Position numbers and translations under genes: made by a program
Notes under the pieces: model-generated
The model's input: only the letters and a program-made list of their open reading frames with translations
Told to the model about the DNA's origin: nothing
Database searches by the model: none
NCBI GenBank assembly: GCA_002347565.1
Contig: DDXR01000001.1
Location: 1 to 17,985, forward strand
DNA from: a bacterium UBP2_UBA2255
GTDB taxonomy: Bacteria > Edwardsbacteria > AC1 > EtOH8
Reading direction: 5' to 3'
DNA: 17,985 nt
Shown here: positions 8,601 to 14,288 of the stretch, piece by piece
Layout: each line of letters opens with the position of its first letter
Numbering within the stretch: the stretch's first letter is position 1

Positions 8601-9236
8601 GCCGCCGGCGGATGACAGGTACTGCAGGCCCAGGGTGTCGTCGGTCTGGTAGAAGAGAAAGCACTGGTCGTTGGGCGCGATCGCCAGGCTGGGCCGCGAG
8701 TAATTGAAGCTGGGGTCAGCCAGATAGAACAGGTCTTCCCATTCGTTGCCCCCGTCTGCGGAGCGGGCCATCCAGATCTCGTGCCTGCCGGTGCCGGAGT
8801 ACAGCCAGTCGTAGGCGGCGTACAGCCTGCCCTGGCTGTCCTTGGCGATGGAGGGTGACCGCTGGTCGTCCTCGTAATTCGACACCGCGTGGTTCCGGCC
8901 CCAGCCCTGGACCTTGGGGGCGGGGCGGGGAGGCTTGCCTGCCGGATCCGGGACGGCCGCCAGCCTCGGCCCGTCCGCCGCAGTGGGCGCGGCCCCGGCG
9001 GCGGACGGGATCGCCATGCCGCCGGGGAACGGCAGCGGACTCCTGGCGTTCTTATCCGGGGTCCGGCGCACTCTCTGGCCGCGCAGGGAGGGGGGCGTGG
9101 CCGCCATCGGCTTCCCCAGCCTGATCAGCCCTCCCCCGTCGCGGGCCGGCTCGGGCCCTTTGTCCGGCGCCGCCGGCAGCGGGCAGGCCGCCCACAGCAG
9201 CGCCAGGGCGGCAACGGTGATCTGCGGTCTCTTCAC
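5661..9236 (-). CDS. Exported Asp-box (sialidase-like) propeller protein with FlgD-like C-terminal sorting domain
   Basis: This is a 1191-residue secreted protein. It has a GTG start, a signal peptide (about residues 1-23) and a Pro/Arg-rich linker to about 112. Asp-box motifs lie at residues 159-166, 268-275, 382-389 (Trp replaced by Leu) and 565-572, indicating a sialidase-type beta-propeller. I saw no sialidase catalytic set, so it may bind rather than hydrolyse. A jelly-roll-like module (about 395-523, ending RYVDDFWV) is inserted between the third and fourth boxes. A CARDB-like region (about 636-765), a PPC-like region (about 800-990), an FN3-like domain (1000-1092) and the FlgD-like tail (1105-1191, ending ITKVR) follow. 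The frame is open 53 codons further upstream, but only the GTG at 9236 has both a ribosome binding site and a signal peptide. Confidence 0.87.
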   Translation of the reverse strand: MKRPQITVAALALLWAACPLPAAPDKGPEPARDGGGLIRLGKPMAATPPSLRGQRVRRTPDKNARSPLPFPGGMAIPSAAGAAPTAADGPRLAAVPDPAGKPPRPAPKVQGWGRNHAVSNYEDDQRSPSIAKDSQGRLYAAYDWLYSGTGRHEIWMARSADGGNEWEDLFYLADPSFNYSRPSLAIAPNDQCFLFYQTDDTLGLQYLSSAGGDKWDFSFFPSWQAIYPKCHWPQVAAGVRNDSTRVAVAWMYDNPGNGTNYDIGYAYSRDGGGSWLGRPNHIAYSAAQERHPAVCISDSLVAVAYELYGNWAANDSVDVMYARTQGLSAPLDTFVWNAAVNGIATLRHDRQPALAASGRYVYLAGQRAYNDQDDYDILLKHSNDGGKTLRAIDVNESFEIAFPPPDWTNGGCDRVALNPRTGSYSLRFNAAGDHVITPKLANPDSVVFWYRRSTNTNAWACSVQYSASAAGPWTLMGVVSSPTTTYQQYAYDCSGLTGIYVRLKDARTSGGAEERYVDDFWVPATPLVFVAGTGAEERHPALVAQDTACYAAYYLDGAWAAVRRSQDRGNNWSGEELASDSTCAQQEVSGLDVCVHDGSPRVAWTDNRNQGWGLGTDIYFNTDARFFPRSCDLAPYQPTGWQYPLVPSKLRGTYSVSDTLRGMLTTARDTTFVDFCLIDSASVDVADTFRAGLFVDEWLYAYLEEGRLPAWWPTGVIDYPMWVFGGRHTMSLHCDYEERILYERTRDNNIFSRQWVWTPYRLPDDTTLQVPTPPVNVIDPEIPDYNCDGYRQASTNYWSAVGLKPAAGTDYALRVYTDAYGKAEGGFTAVAAESDLGPDAVEVIAIDGNRLTSGTVYYPGVYRGPKTGDGDYYLQFCLQDGTTPANGWSPIRRMGEYQVTHTYDVELTAGTLYYAACSLAAGPASLGFAVFSPVGGIYKPRSAATVSADVVSSPGLQHSFVAEANGWHAFVVWHNTPGKDDTSRYHVGINTVPFGVPLSVSLAGFAAAAYEDSIVLRWSTASETGSYQWLIERGAGAGGYSLLGTLPAAGCSPGPREYRWCDRGAAANISYRYRIGEQALDGSVTYHGPVYARRGAGPSRPGLRRVAPNPFAGSIAVEYDVAGPGQPVRLAVYNVAGQRVRTLADGPRQAGRHRADWDGRDDSGGEVTAGCYLLRWSIAERRGTEKITKVR

Positions 9237-9238
9237 GG

Positions 9239-9247
9239 TCCTCACCT
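9239..9247 (-). promoter_or_regulatory. Ribosome binding site fixing the GTG start at 9236
   Basis: The minus strand reads CAGGTGAGGACCGTG. AGGTGA matches the 16S anti-Shine-Dalgarno region five bases before the GTG. This site, together with the signal peptide that begins there, decides the start over the longer upstream-open frame. Confidence 0.7.
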
Positions 9248-9263
9248 GTGCTGATGATATGAT

Positions 9264-9294
9264 GAGAAGGCAACCGGCGAGCGGTTGCCTTCTC
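9264..9294. other. Perfect 13-bp hairpin between the small ORF and the propeller gene
   Basis: GAGAAGGCAACCG (9264-9276) pairs without mismatch with CGGTTGCCTTCTC (9282-9294) around a 5-nt loop. The T-run (TTTTCT) follows it on the plus strand, where there is no gene. On the transcribed minus strand it is followed by ATCATATC. It sits 20 bases after the small ORF stop and about 17 before the ribosome binding site. It may be an intercistronic processing or stability element or a leaky terminator. Confidence 0.5.
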
Positions 9295-9313
9295 TTTTCT
9301 GATCCGGGATCGG

Positions 9314-9472
9314 TTACAGCGCGAGGTACTCGGTGTCGATCCCGGCCGGAGGAGGGGCATCCCCCCGCTTCCGGGATTTTACCTCGTCCAGCCACTCCTC
9401 GTCAAGCTGAATCTCGCTCGACCGGTCCTTTTCCGGAGCGGCCGCCTTTTTCTCGGGACCCACGGTATCCAT
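9314..9472 (-). CDS. Small charged protein, 52 residues, unknown function
   Basis: The ORF starts MDTVGPEKKAAAPEKDRSSE and ends PPAGIDTEYLAL. It is strongly charged, with an acidic helix-like centre (IQLDEEWLDEVKSRKRG), and has no signal peptide, membrane segment or cysteine. It starts 13 bases after the stop of the C11 peptidase gene on the same strand. Third codon positions are about 76% G/C by hand count, in line with the neighbours. The ribosome binding site is weak (AGG about 12 bases upstream), so coupling to the upstream gene would be needed. It could be a cytoplasmic accessory peptide, or a chance ORF filling this 249-base gap. I do not recognise a family. Confidence 0.45.
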   Translation of the reverse strand: MDTVGPEKKAAAPEKDRSSEIQLDEEWLDEVKSRKRGDAPPPAGIDTEYLAL

Positions 9473-9484
9473 CGACGCTGCAGC

Positions 9485-12400
9485 CTATCTGACGATGACC
9501 ATGCGCCTGGCCTCGCTGTGGTTGGGAGCGCTCAGGCGGTAGACGTAGGTGCCTGCCGGCAGCCGCCGGCCCGACTCGTCGCGACCGTCCCAGGCGATGG
9601 TGTAGCGTCCGGCACCCTGGTGCTCGTCGACCAGCGTCCGCACCGGCTGGCCGGCGATGTTGTACACCCTGATGGCCGCCCGTCCCGGCTGCGCCAGCTG
9701 GTAGGCGATCAGCGTCTTGCCGCAGACCGGATTGGGCGAGTTTTGGGCCATCATGGTGACGGCCGGGATCATGGCCGCGCTCATCCTGGTGGCCGCCTCT
9801 GGTTCCTCGCCCTGGGCGACGCTGGACCACGATGCGGGCGGCGTGAACAACGCCGCGGTGTTCGCCGCCGCGGTGGCGCCGACTCCCAGCGTGCCGCCGG
9901 CGTTCTCCACGCCCGAGGCGTAGGTCTCGGCGGTGGTGATGCTGCCCCACTGGATCTTGATCTTGCCGTCCGGGGTCAGGATCACCTGGAAGGTCTGGGT
10001 GCTGGTGTTGGAGTAGTTCTTGACCGCGTTGAACGACACCACGAACTTGGTGGCGGATGAGTAGTAGGTGATGGTGCCGCCGCCCGACACGTTCAGGTCG
10101 CGCCACAGGCCGGCGATCAGCGCGTTCGGCGCCGCGGTGTTGGGGATGGTTGCGGGGCTGTAGGCGGTCGAGCTGGTCCCGAAGTTGAGGAACCCGTTCG
10201 AGCAGATGTTGATGGTGGTATAGTTGGTGCCGTAGAAGTTGAAGGTGAACCCGATGGATTTGTTCACTGCCTGGTCATCGCCGGTCAACCCGGTGGCCGT
10301 GGTGGCCGAGGCGTCCCAGCTGTAGCTGGCCGTGGACTTGGTGTAGTTGGAGGTGGAGCCGCCGCCCGAGCTGCCGCCCTTGAGGTACTCGTCCCAGGTG
10401 GTGGAGGCGCAGATGGGCAGGCTGTTGTAGCTGGTGTTGTAATTCGACGTGCTGGAGTTGTGGTAGATGGCGATGCCACGGGCGTTGGCGTAGCTGGAAG
10501 AGTTCTTGTAGAGCTTGACCGCGTTGGTCACCGCGCTGATGACACTATTGCAGGCGTTGGTCAGCGAAGTGATGGACGTGACCTGGGCCTTGACCTTGGT
10601 GGCGAAGTCCGACAGGTCGATGTGGTAGGAAAAATAGCTGGTGGAGAACTTCTGGGTGTTCGACAGCGCGGTGCTGATGGCCGAGGTGTAGCCGGCTCCC
10701 CGGGCCGCCATCAGCTCGTTGGCGAAGGTGTTGACCGCGGTGTTGAGGGCCGCGATCTGGGTCAGGTCGATCACCGAAAGGGTGGACTGGGAAGTGCCGT
10801 TGATGATGGCCTTGCCCATGTCGATGGCCGACATGGTGGGGGTGGTGTTCAGGTTGTTCAGCCAGGTGGTGTAGTACCAGCCGGCCGCGCCCTCGGTCTC
10901 CTCGGAGACGTTGGCCGCGTTGGCGTAGTTCTTGGCGACGTCCAGCACCTCCCACATACCCATCAGGCAGGCGTCCCAACCGATGTGGTCCAGGTTGCGC
11001 CCCAGGTGGTTCTTGATGGTGGTCAGGGCGCTGGCCATTTCGCCGTTGGCGACGCCGATCACCGAGCCGTGCGAGTCGTCGTTGGAGAAGCCCTTGAACA
11101 GCGGGGCTTCGCCGTCCTCGCCCTTGTACCAGCCGTCTCCGTGGTCCCACAGGATGAGCGAGTACTTGTTGGCCGGGTAATTGGTGATGGCCCAGGTGGC
11201 GAAAGTCGAAAGGGTGGTGGGGCTGCCCATGTCCACCTCGCCCAGGTCCGATATCTGGTTGGCGGCCTCGGGCGTCATGCCGGCCGCTATCTTGAACCGC
11301 TTGCAGGTGGTCCAGTTGCCGTAGGTGGTGGCGTAGCTCGAGGAGCGGTCCATCTGGACGATGACGTTGACCTTGCCCGAGCTGTAGGAGGCGGCCGCCA
11401 TCTCCAGGAAGTCGTTGATGCCGTCCGATTCCAGGTTGTTGTCGGCGTTCAGGTAGACCATGATGGTCCACTCGGCCCCTCCGGTGCTGGCCGCTGCCTG
11501 GCTGACGGTGATGGTCTTGGGCGATCCGGTGACCCCGGAGGTGGTGGCGGTGACGGTGACCGTGGCCGAGCGGGCCGAGCCGGTGTTGGCCGAGGCCGTC
11601 ATGGTGAACGAGCCCGGGGTGTTGCCGCTGGCGGCCGAGGTGGTCAGCCAGGTGGCGTCATCGGACACGGTGTAGGCGATGACGCTGGTGGTGGTGCTGT
11701 TGGTGACGTTGACCGTGGCCGAGGTCCCCCCGCCGGCCGCCACCGACCAGGAGGTCATGCTCACCGCCATGTTCGGAGTGGTGGTGCCGCCGGAGACCGA
11801 TATCTGCAGGCTGTAGTTGCCGGTGCCCGAGTACTGGTAGGCCCGGCAGTACCAGTAGCCGGTGGCGTTGGCCGTGTAGACGATGGAGTCCACCAGCCCG
11901 GCCCCCCGGGTGCTGGAGCCCACCTGCGTCTGGGACGGGTTGTGCAGGTACAGGTCGAAGTCGGCGGAAGATGGCGGGGTGATCTTGACCTTGATCACCT
12001 GCCCCGAGGTGACGTTGAACTTGTAGTAATCCTCGCGGTCGGTGGCGTCCAGGTAGCAGCCGGTCCATGAGCCTGGGCTGACGGCGGTGGCGGTGGCGAT
12101 GGTGTTGCCGGCATCACCGCCGGTCCCGGCGTCGTTCTGGGTGACGGTGCTGGTGGTGCCCTGGAGCAGCACGTCGTCGATGTAGACCCCGGTGTTCTGG
12201 ACGCTGCCGTCCGAGTAGAACCAAAACCGGATCTGGGTGGCCGTGTTCGGTATGGTCACAGACTGCTGGGCCCAGCTCTGGTAGCTGCCGGCCCTCTGCC
12301 AGGCAGTTGTCCAGGTGGAGCCAGAGTAGTACTGAACACGGATGTAATCGTAGCTGGCCTCGGTGTACTGCCATAGGTAGAACTTGAGCGTCACCGAGCT

Positions 12401-12649
12401 GTAAGCCGAAAGGCTTACTGAACGTGTCATATAGTTGTTCTGGCTGGCGCCGTAGGGGCTGACATCGTCGCCGCGAGCGCTGTAGGTGCCGCTGTACTTG
12501 TAGGTCGATGATTTCACCCAGCCGGTCGTGGGGGACAGTGTCCAACCGGTGGGGAAGCTTTCCATGTTGTCCGAGAAGATGGTGGTCTGAGCGATCGCGA
12601 ACGTCGCGATCATCGTCAGGGCCGCGAGAACCAGACCGAGCTTCTTCAT
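9485..12649 (-). CDS. Secreted clostripain-family (peptidase C11) cysteine peptidase, multidomain, with FlgD-like sorting domain
   Basis: This is a 1054-residue exported protein. Signal peptide 1-20 is followed by a MAM/jelly-roll-like domain (25-164), a PPC domain (about 172-288, with DREDYYKF and DFDLYLHNP), a BACON-like Ig domain (292-385) and the C11 catalytic domain (392-757). The last starts WTIMVYLNADNNLE; catalytic His503 lies in WDHGDGW and Cys561 in WDACLMGM. A CSNGF-type sandwich (770-945) and the FlgD-like tail (968-1054, ending MVIVR) complete it. Clostripain relatives cleave after Arg or Lys and often self-process, but specificity is not deducible here. The protein is rich in Ser, Thr and Asn. 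The ATG at 12649 has GGAAAGG eight bases upstream. It is probably first in an operon with the three genes downstream. Confidence 0.93.
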   Translation of the reverse strand: MKKLGLVLAALTMIATFAIAQTTIFSDNMESFPTGWTLSPTTGWVKSSTYKYSGTYSARGDDVSPYGASQNNYMTRSVSLSAYSSVTLKFYLWQYTEASYDYIRVQYYSGSTWTTAWQRAGSYQSWAQQSVTIPNTATQIRFWFYSDGSVQNTGVYIDDVLLQGTTSTVTQNDAGTGGDAGNTIATATAVSPGSWTGCYLDATDREDYYKFNVTSGQVIKVKITPPSSADFDLYLHNPSQTQVGSSTRGAGLVDSIVYTANATGYWYCRAYQYSGTGNYSLQISVSGGTTTPNMAVSMTSWSVAAGGGTSATVNVTNSTTTSVIAYTVSDDATWLTTSAASGNTPGSFTMTASANTGSARSATVTVTATTSGVTGSPKTITVSQAAASTGGAEWTIMVYLNADNNLESDGINDFLEMAAASYSSGKVNVIVQMDRSSSYATTYGNWTTCKRFKIAAGMTPEAANQISDLGEVDMGSPTTLSTFATWAITNYPANKYSLILWDHGDGWYKGEDGEAPLFKGFSNDDSHGSVIGVANGEMASALTTIKNHLGRNLDHIGWDACLMGMWEVLDVAKNYANAANVSEETEGAAGWYYTTWLNNLNTTPTMSAIDMGKAIINGTSQSTLSVIDLTQIAALNTAVNTFANELMAARGAGYTSAISTALSNTQKFSTSYFSYHIDLSDFATKVKAQVTSITSLTNACNSVISAVTNAVKLYKNSSSYANARGIAIYHNSSTSNYNTSYNSLPICASTTWDEYLKGGSSGGGSTSNYTKSTASYSWDASATTATGLTGDDQAVNKSIGFTFNFYGTNYTTINICSNGFLNFGTSSTAYSPATIPNTAAPNALIAGLWRDLNVSGGGTITYYSSATKFVVSFNAVKNYSNTSTQTFQVILTPDGKIKIQWGSITTAETYASGVENAGGTLGVGATAAANTAALFTPPASWSSVAQGEEPEAATRMSAAMIPAVTMMAQNSPNPVCGKTLIAYQLAQPGRAAIRVYNIAGQPVRTLVDEHQGAGRYTIAWDGRDESGRRLPAGTYVYRLSAPNHSEARRMVIVR

Positions 12650-12970
12650 GGCAGTACCTTTCCGGTTTATCTTGGTGTTAAAGAAATCCTAGTTGTCTAT
12701 ATAATATGCATTTAGCATACCAAATAATGATGTCCTTCATATTTATTTATAATGCATTGCAATACAATATGTTGAGCATTTCTTATCTTTACCCCATGAA
12801 TAAAAGGATTATTAGACGAGTAACATTATGATACAGATAATCAATGATATCTTGTTGTTTATCAGTTTCAAAGACGATAATTGAATACTGCTGGTTATAA
12901 CTCATTTTCTTATCAATAGATATCGACCCCTATATATTTTGTACTAAAATGATACAATAGTGACATAAAA
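12650..12970. other. AT-rich intergenic island upstream of the C11 peptidase gene
   Basis: Positions 12661-12960 contain 84 G/C in 300 bases by hand count (28%), against roughly 60% or more in the flanking genes. It holds a sigma54-like element, the end of the T-run of the caspase-like gene's terminator, and a 38-codon minus-strand frame (12789-12905) with no good ribosome binding site. I see no RNA gene or mobile element. It probably serves as the promoter and control region of the C11 gene. Confidence 0.6.
12707..12722 (-). promoter_or_regulatory. Possible sigma54-type -24/-12 element for the C11 peptidase gene
   Basis: The minus strand reads TGGTATGCTAAATGCA. Against TGGCAC-N5-TTGCA it keeps the GG and GC dinucleotides at the exact spacing and matches 8 of 11 defined positions. 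It would start transcription about 47 bases before the ATG. A TATTAT hexamer at 12701-12706 could be a sigma70 -10, but no -35 is seen 17 bases upstream. Function is inferred. Confidence 0.35.
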
Positions 12971-12998
12971 GAAGCGGTCCCCTTTCAGGGACCGCTTC
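12971..12998 (-). terminator. Intrinsic terminator of the caspase-like lipoprotein gene
   Basis: A perfect 11-bp stem (GAAGCGGTCCC with GGGACCGCTTC) around a 6-nt loop lies 16 bases past the stop codon. On the minus strand it is followed by TTTTATGTCA. It separates the caspase-like gene from the C11 gene, so the two are probably separate transcripts. Confidence 0.85.
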
Positions 12999-13013
12999 CG
13001 AATAGGATCTGGA

Positions 13014-13838
13014 TTAGGGAATCAGGCTACCGCTGTAGTTGTCTCCATAGGAGGGCGTACAGCTGACGCCATTGGCCGTGCCCCAGGCCTTCATCTTGGT
13101 GCAGGCGTACGAGCAGTCGCCCTCGAAGTAACTGTAGGAGCTCCAACCGACCATTTGGTAGTAGGTAAAGACACCGTTCTTCATCGTCGAGTTGCCGTCA
13201 TACGCGTAGTTGTTGGTGCCCGAGGCCACCGCCACCACGCGGCCGGTCTTGGCCAGCGCAGTCTTGAATCCGCCGATATTGCACGCGTCGAAGGTGAAGC
13301 CCATCTTGGTGCTGGTCGAGTTGGCGAACTTGTTCTTCAGCCAGGTGTAGCTTAAATAGTACATGTCCGTGGTGATCATGTTCCCCTGGTAGCCATGGCC
13401 CGAGTAGACGAAGAAGATCGTATTGCCTGCAACCGAACGGCTGGCCAGCGTATTGACCGCGGACTCGATCGCCGTCTTGGTGGCCGAACGGTCCAGGATC
13501 TTGGTCACCGTGTAGCCCTTGCCCTGCAGGAAGGCCGTCCAATCGTTGGCATCGTCGTCGCAGTAGTTGAGGTCGTTGGCCGTGCCAGAGTAGTCCGATA
13601 TCCCGATGCACAGCGCGTATTTGGCTGCCTTGGGCGAGCTCCCGTCAAGCTCCACCGGCTCGGTAAAGTCCAGCATGAACGCTGCCTTGACATCCTCCGG
13701 ACGGTCATCTATGAAGTCCGGGCGCTGAGCGCCTCCCAGTTCGATGGGGTCGTCGGACGGCGCGATCGGGTTGTTCTTGCTGCAACCAAGGAAACCGGCG
13801 ACCAGCACCAGAACCAGTACCACGAGAACCTTTTTCAT
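13014..13838 (-). CDS. Caspase-like (peptidase C14 type) lipoprotein
   Basis: This 274-residue protein is a predicted membrane-anchored cysteine peptidase of clan CD. The signal peptide ends in a lipobox-like GFLGC, with the lipidated Cys at 19. The +2 Ser favours the outer membrane by the usual rule. After a short Pro/Asp-rich spacer the caspase-like fold starts at KYALCIGISDYSG (residues 73-85), followed by an acidic DDDAND stretch. The predicted catalytic dyad is His148 in FVYSGHG and Cys186 in FDACNIGG, 38 residues apart, as in caspases and metacaspases. The frame is open 139 codons further upstream, but only the ATG at 13838 has both a good ribosome binding site (GTGAGGGG) and the signal peptide. 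It lacks the FlgD-like tail of its neighbours. The substrate is unknown; the neighbouring C11 enzyme or other surface proteins are candidates by context only. Confidence 0.9.
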   Translation of the reverse strand: MKKVLVVLVLVLVAGFLGCSKNNPIAPSDDPIELGGAQRPDFIDDRPEDVKAAFMLDFTEPVELDGSSPKAAKYALCIGISDYSGTANDLNYCDDDANDWTAFLQGKGYTVTKILDRSATKTAIESAVNTLASRSVAGNTIFFVYSGHGYQGNMITTDMYYLSYTWLKNKFANSTSTKMGFTFDACNIGGFKTALAKTGRVVAVASGTNNYAYDGNSTMKNGVFTYYQMVGWSSYSYFEGDCSYACTKMKAWGTANGVSCTPSYGDNYSGSLIP

Positions 13839-13886
13839 GATCCCCTCACGGTTTGTATTGTGGTGGTTGCTATGGTGCTTATTACA

Positions 13887-13902
13887 TGCAGTTTCAATGC
13901 CA
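13887..13902 (-). promoter_or_regulatory. Sigma54-type -24/-12 element for the caspase-like gene
   Basis: The minus strand reads TGGCATTGAAACTGCA. This matches TGGCAC-N5-TTGCA at 9 of 11 defined positions, with GG and GC exactly spaced. Transcription would begin about 40 bases before the ATG at 13838. I found no well-spaced sigma70 pair here. Use by RpoN is inferred. Confidence 0.45.
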
Positions 13903-13928
13903 ATCGGATCGTTTTCCTGTTGCCCGCT

Positions 13929-13942
13929 TGATAGCGCTATCA
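13929..13942. promoter_or_regulatory. 14-bp perfect palindrome, candidate operator
   Basis: TGATAGCGCTATCA is fully self-complementary. It lies 27 bases upstream of the sigma54-like element of the caspase-like gene. It resembles a binding site for a dimeric regulator, but I recognise no specific family. Confidence 0.4.
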
Positions 13943-14111
13943 TTTCCAATGGATTATGCAGGAATGGTTGACAAGCGTCCTTTGCCCATAGCCCATCATC
14001 GATGTAACAAAGTGATACGGCGCGGCCCATGGCGTCTTCCGAATACTGATGATGCCCCGGACCCCTCCTGTCCGGTCGGTTTCCGCACCGCGACCGGAGG
14101 CCATTGTTTCC

Positions 14112-14140
14112 TTGACTTGACAACGGGAATGGATTATAAT
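14112..14140 (+). promoter_or_regulatory. Sigma70 promoter of tRNA-Arg
   Basis: TTGACT (14112-14117) and TATAAT (14135-14140) are separated by 17 bases. The predicted start is around 14147, ten bases before the mature tRNA 5' end. A TTGACA at 14117-14122 is too close to the -10 to be used. Confidence 0.85.
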
Positions 14141-14156
14141 TGGGCGGGACATACGT

Positions 14157-14233
14157 GCGCCCATAGCCCAATTGGATAGAGCAACGGACTACGAATCCGT
14201 AGGCTAGAGGTTCGAGTCCTCTTGGGCGCACCA
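14157..14233 (+). tRNA. tRNA-Arg (anticodon ACG)
   Basis: The 77-nt gene folds as a full cloverleaf. The acceptor stem GCGCCCA pairs with TGGGCGC without mismatch. The D arm (GCCC...GAGC), the anticodon stem ACGGA/TCCGT with loop CTACGAA, and the T arm AGAGG/CCTCT with loop TTCGAGT are all present. Anticodon ACG reads CGN arginine codons; A34 is normally deaminated to inosine by TadA. Discriminator A and an encoded CCA end the gene. It is the only plus-strand gene seen in the window and has its own promoter and terminator. Confidence 0.97.
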
Positions 14234-14242
14234 GCGAACAGT

Positions 14243-14270
14243 AAAGCCGCAGCATACGCTGCGGCTTTTT
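14243..14270. terminator. Probably bidirectional terminator between tRNA-Arg and the giant exported-protein gene
   Basis: A perfect 11-bp stem (AAAGCCGCAGC with GCTGCGGCTTT, 4-nt loop ATAC) follows the tRNA and ends in TTTTT on the plus strand. The same stem lies 19 bases past the minus-strand stop at 14289, where it is followed by TTTACTG. It is strong for the tRNA and weaker for the convergent gene. Confidence 0.85.
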
Positions 14271-14288
14271 CGTCTCCAGCGCCCGTTC

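Larger units (their letters stand above)
13839..14156. other. Intergenic control region between the caspase-like gene and tRNA-Arg
   Basis: This 318-base gap has no convincing protein gene. From left to right it holds the caspase-like gene's leader, a sigma54-like element, a 14-bp palindrome, an 8-bp inverted repeat (14071-14078 with 14091-14098, 12-nt loop) and the tRNA promoter. The two genes point away from each other, so both are controlled from here. Confidence 0.6.

Noticed and set aside
9237..9395. Longer N-terminus for the propeller protein
   Set aside because: The extension has no signal peptide at its start and overlaps the small ORF and a hairpin. The GTG at 9236 has the ribosome binding site.
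13928..13943. FNR/CRP-like site (TTGAT...ATCA)
   Set aside because: The half-sites are separated by six bases rather than the four of an FNR box, and the right half ends ATCAT. I kept it only as an unspecified palindrome.
14157..14233. tRNA-Arg as an integration site of a mobile element
   Set aside because: I found no second copy of the tRNA 3' end, no integrase and no phage or plasmid genes in the window.
13839..14255. Longer N-terminus for the caspase-like protein overlapping tRNA-Arg
   Set aside because: It would be antisense to the tRNA and would bury the lipoprotein signal peptide internally.
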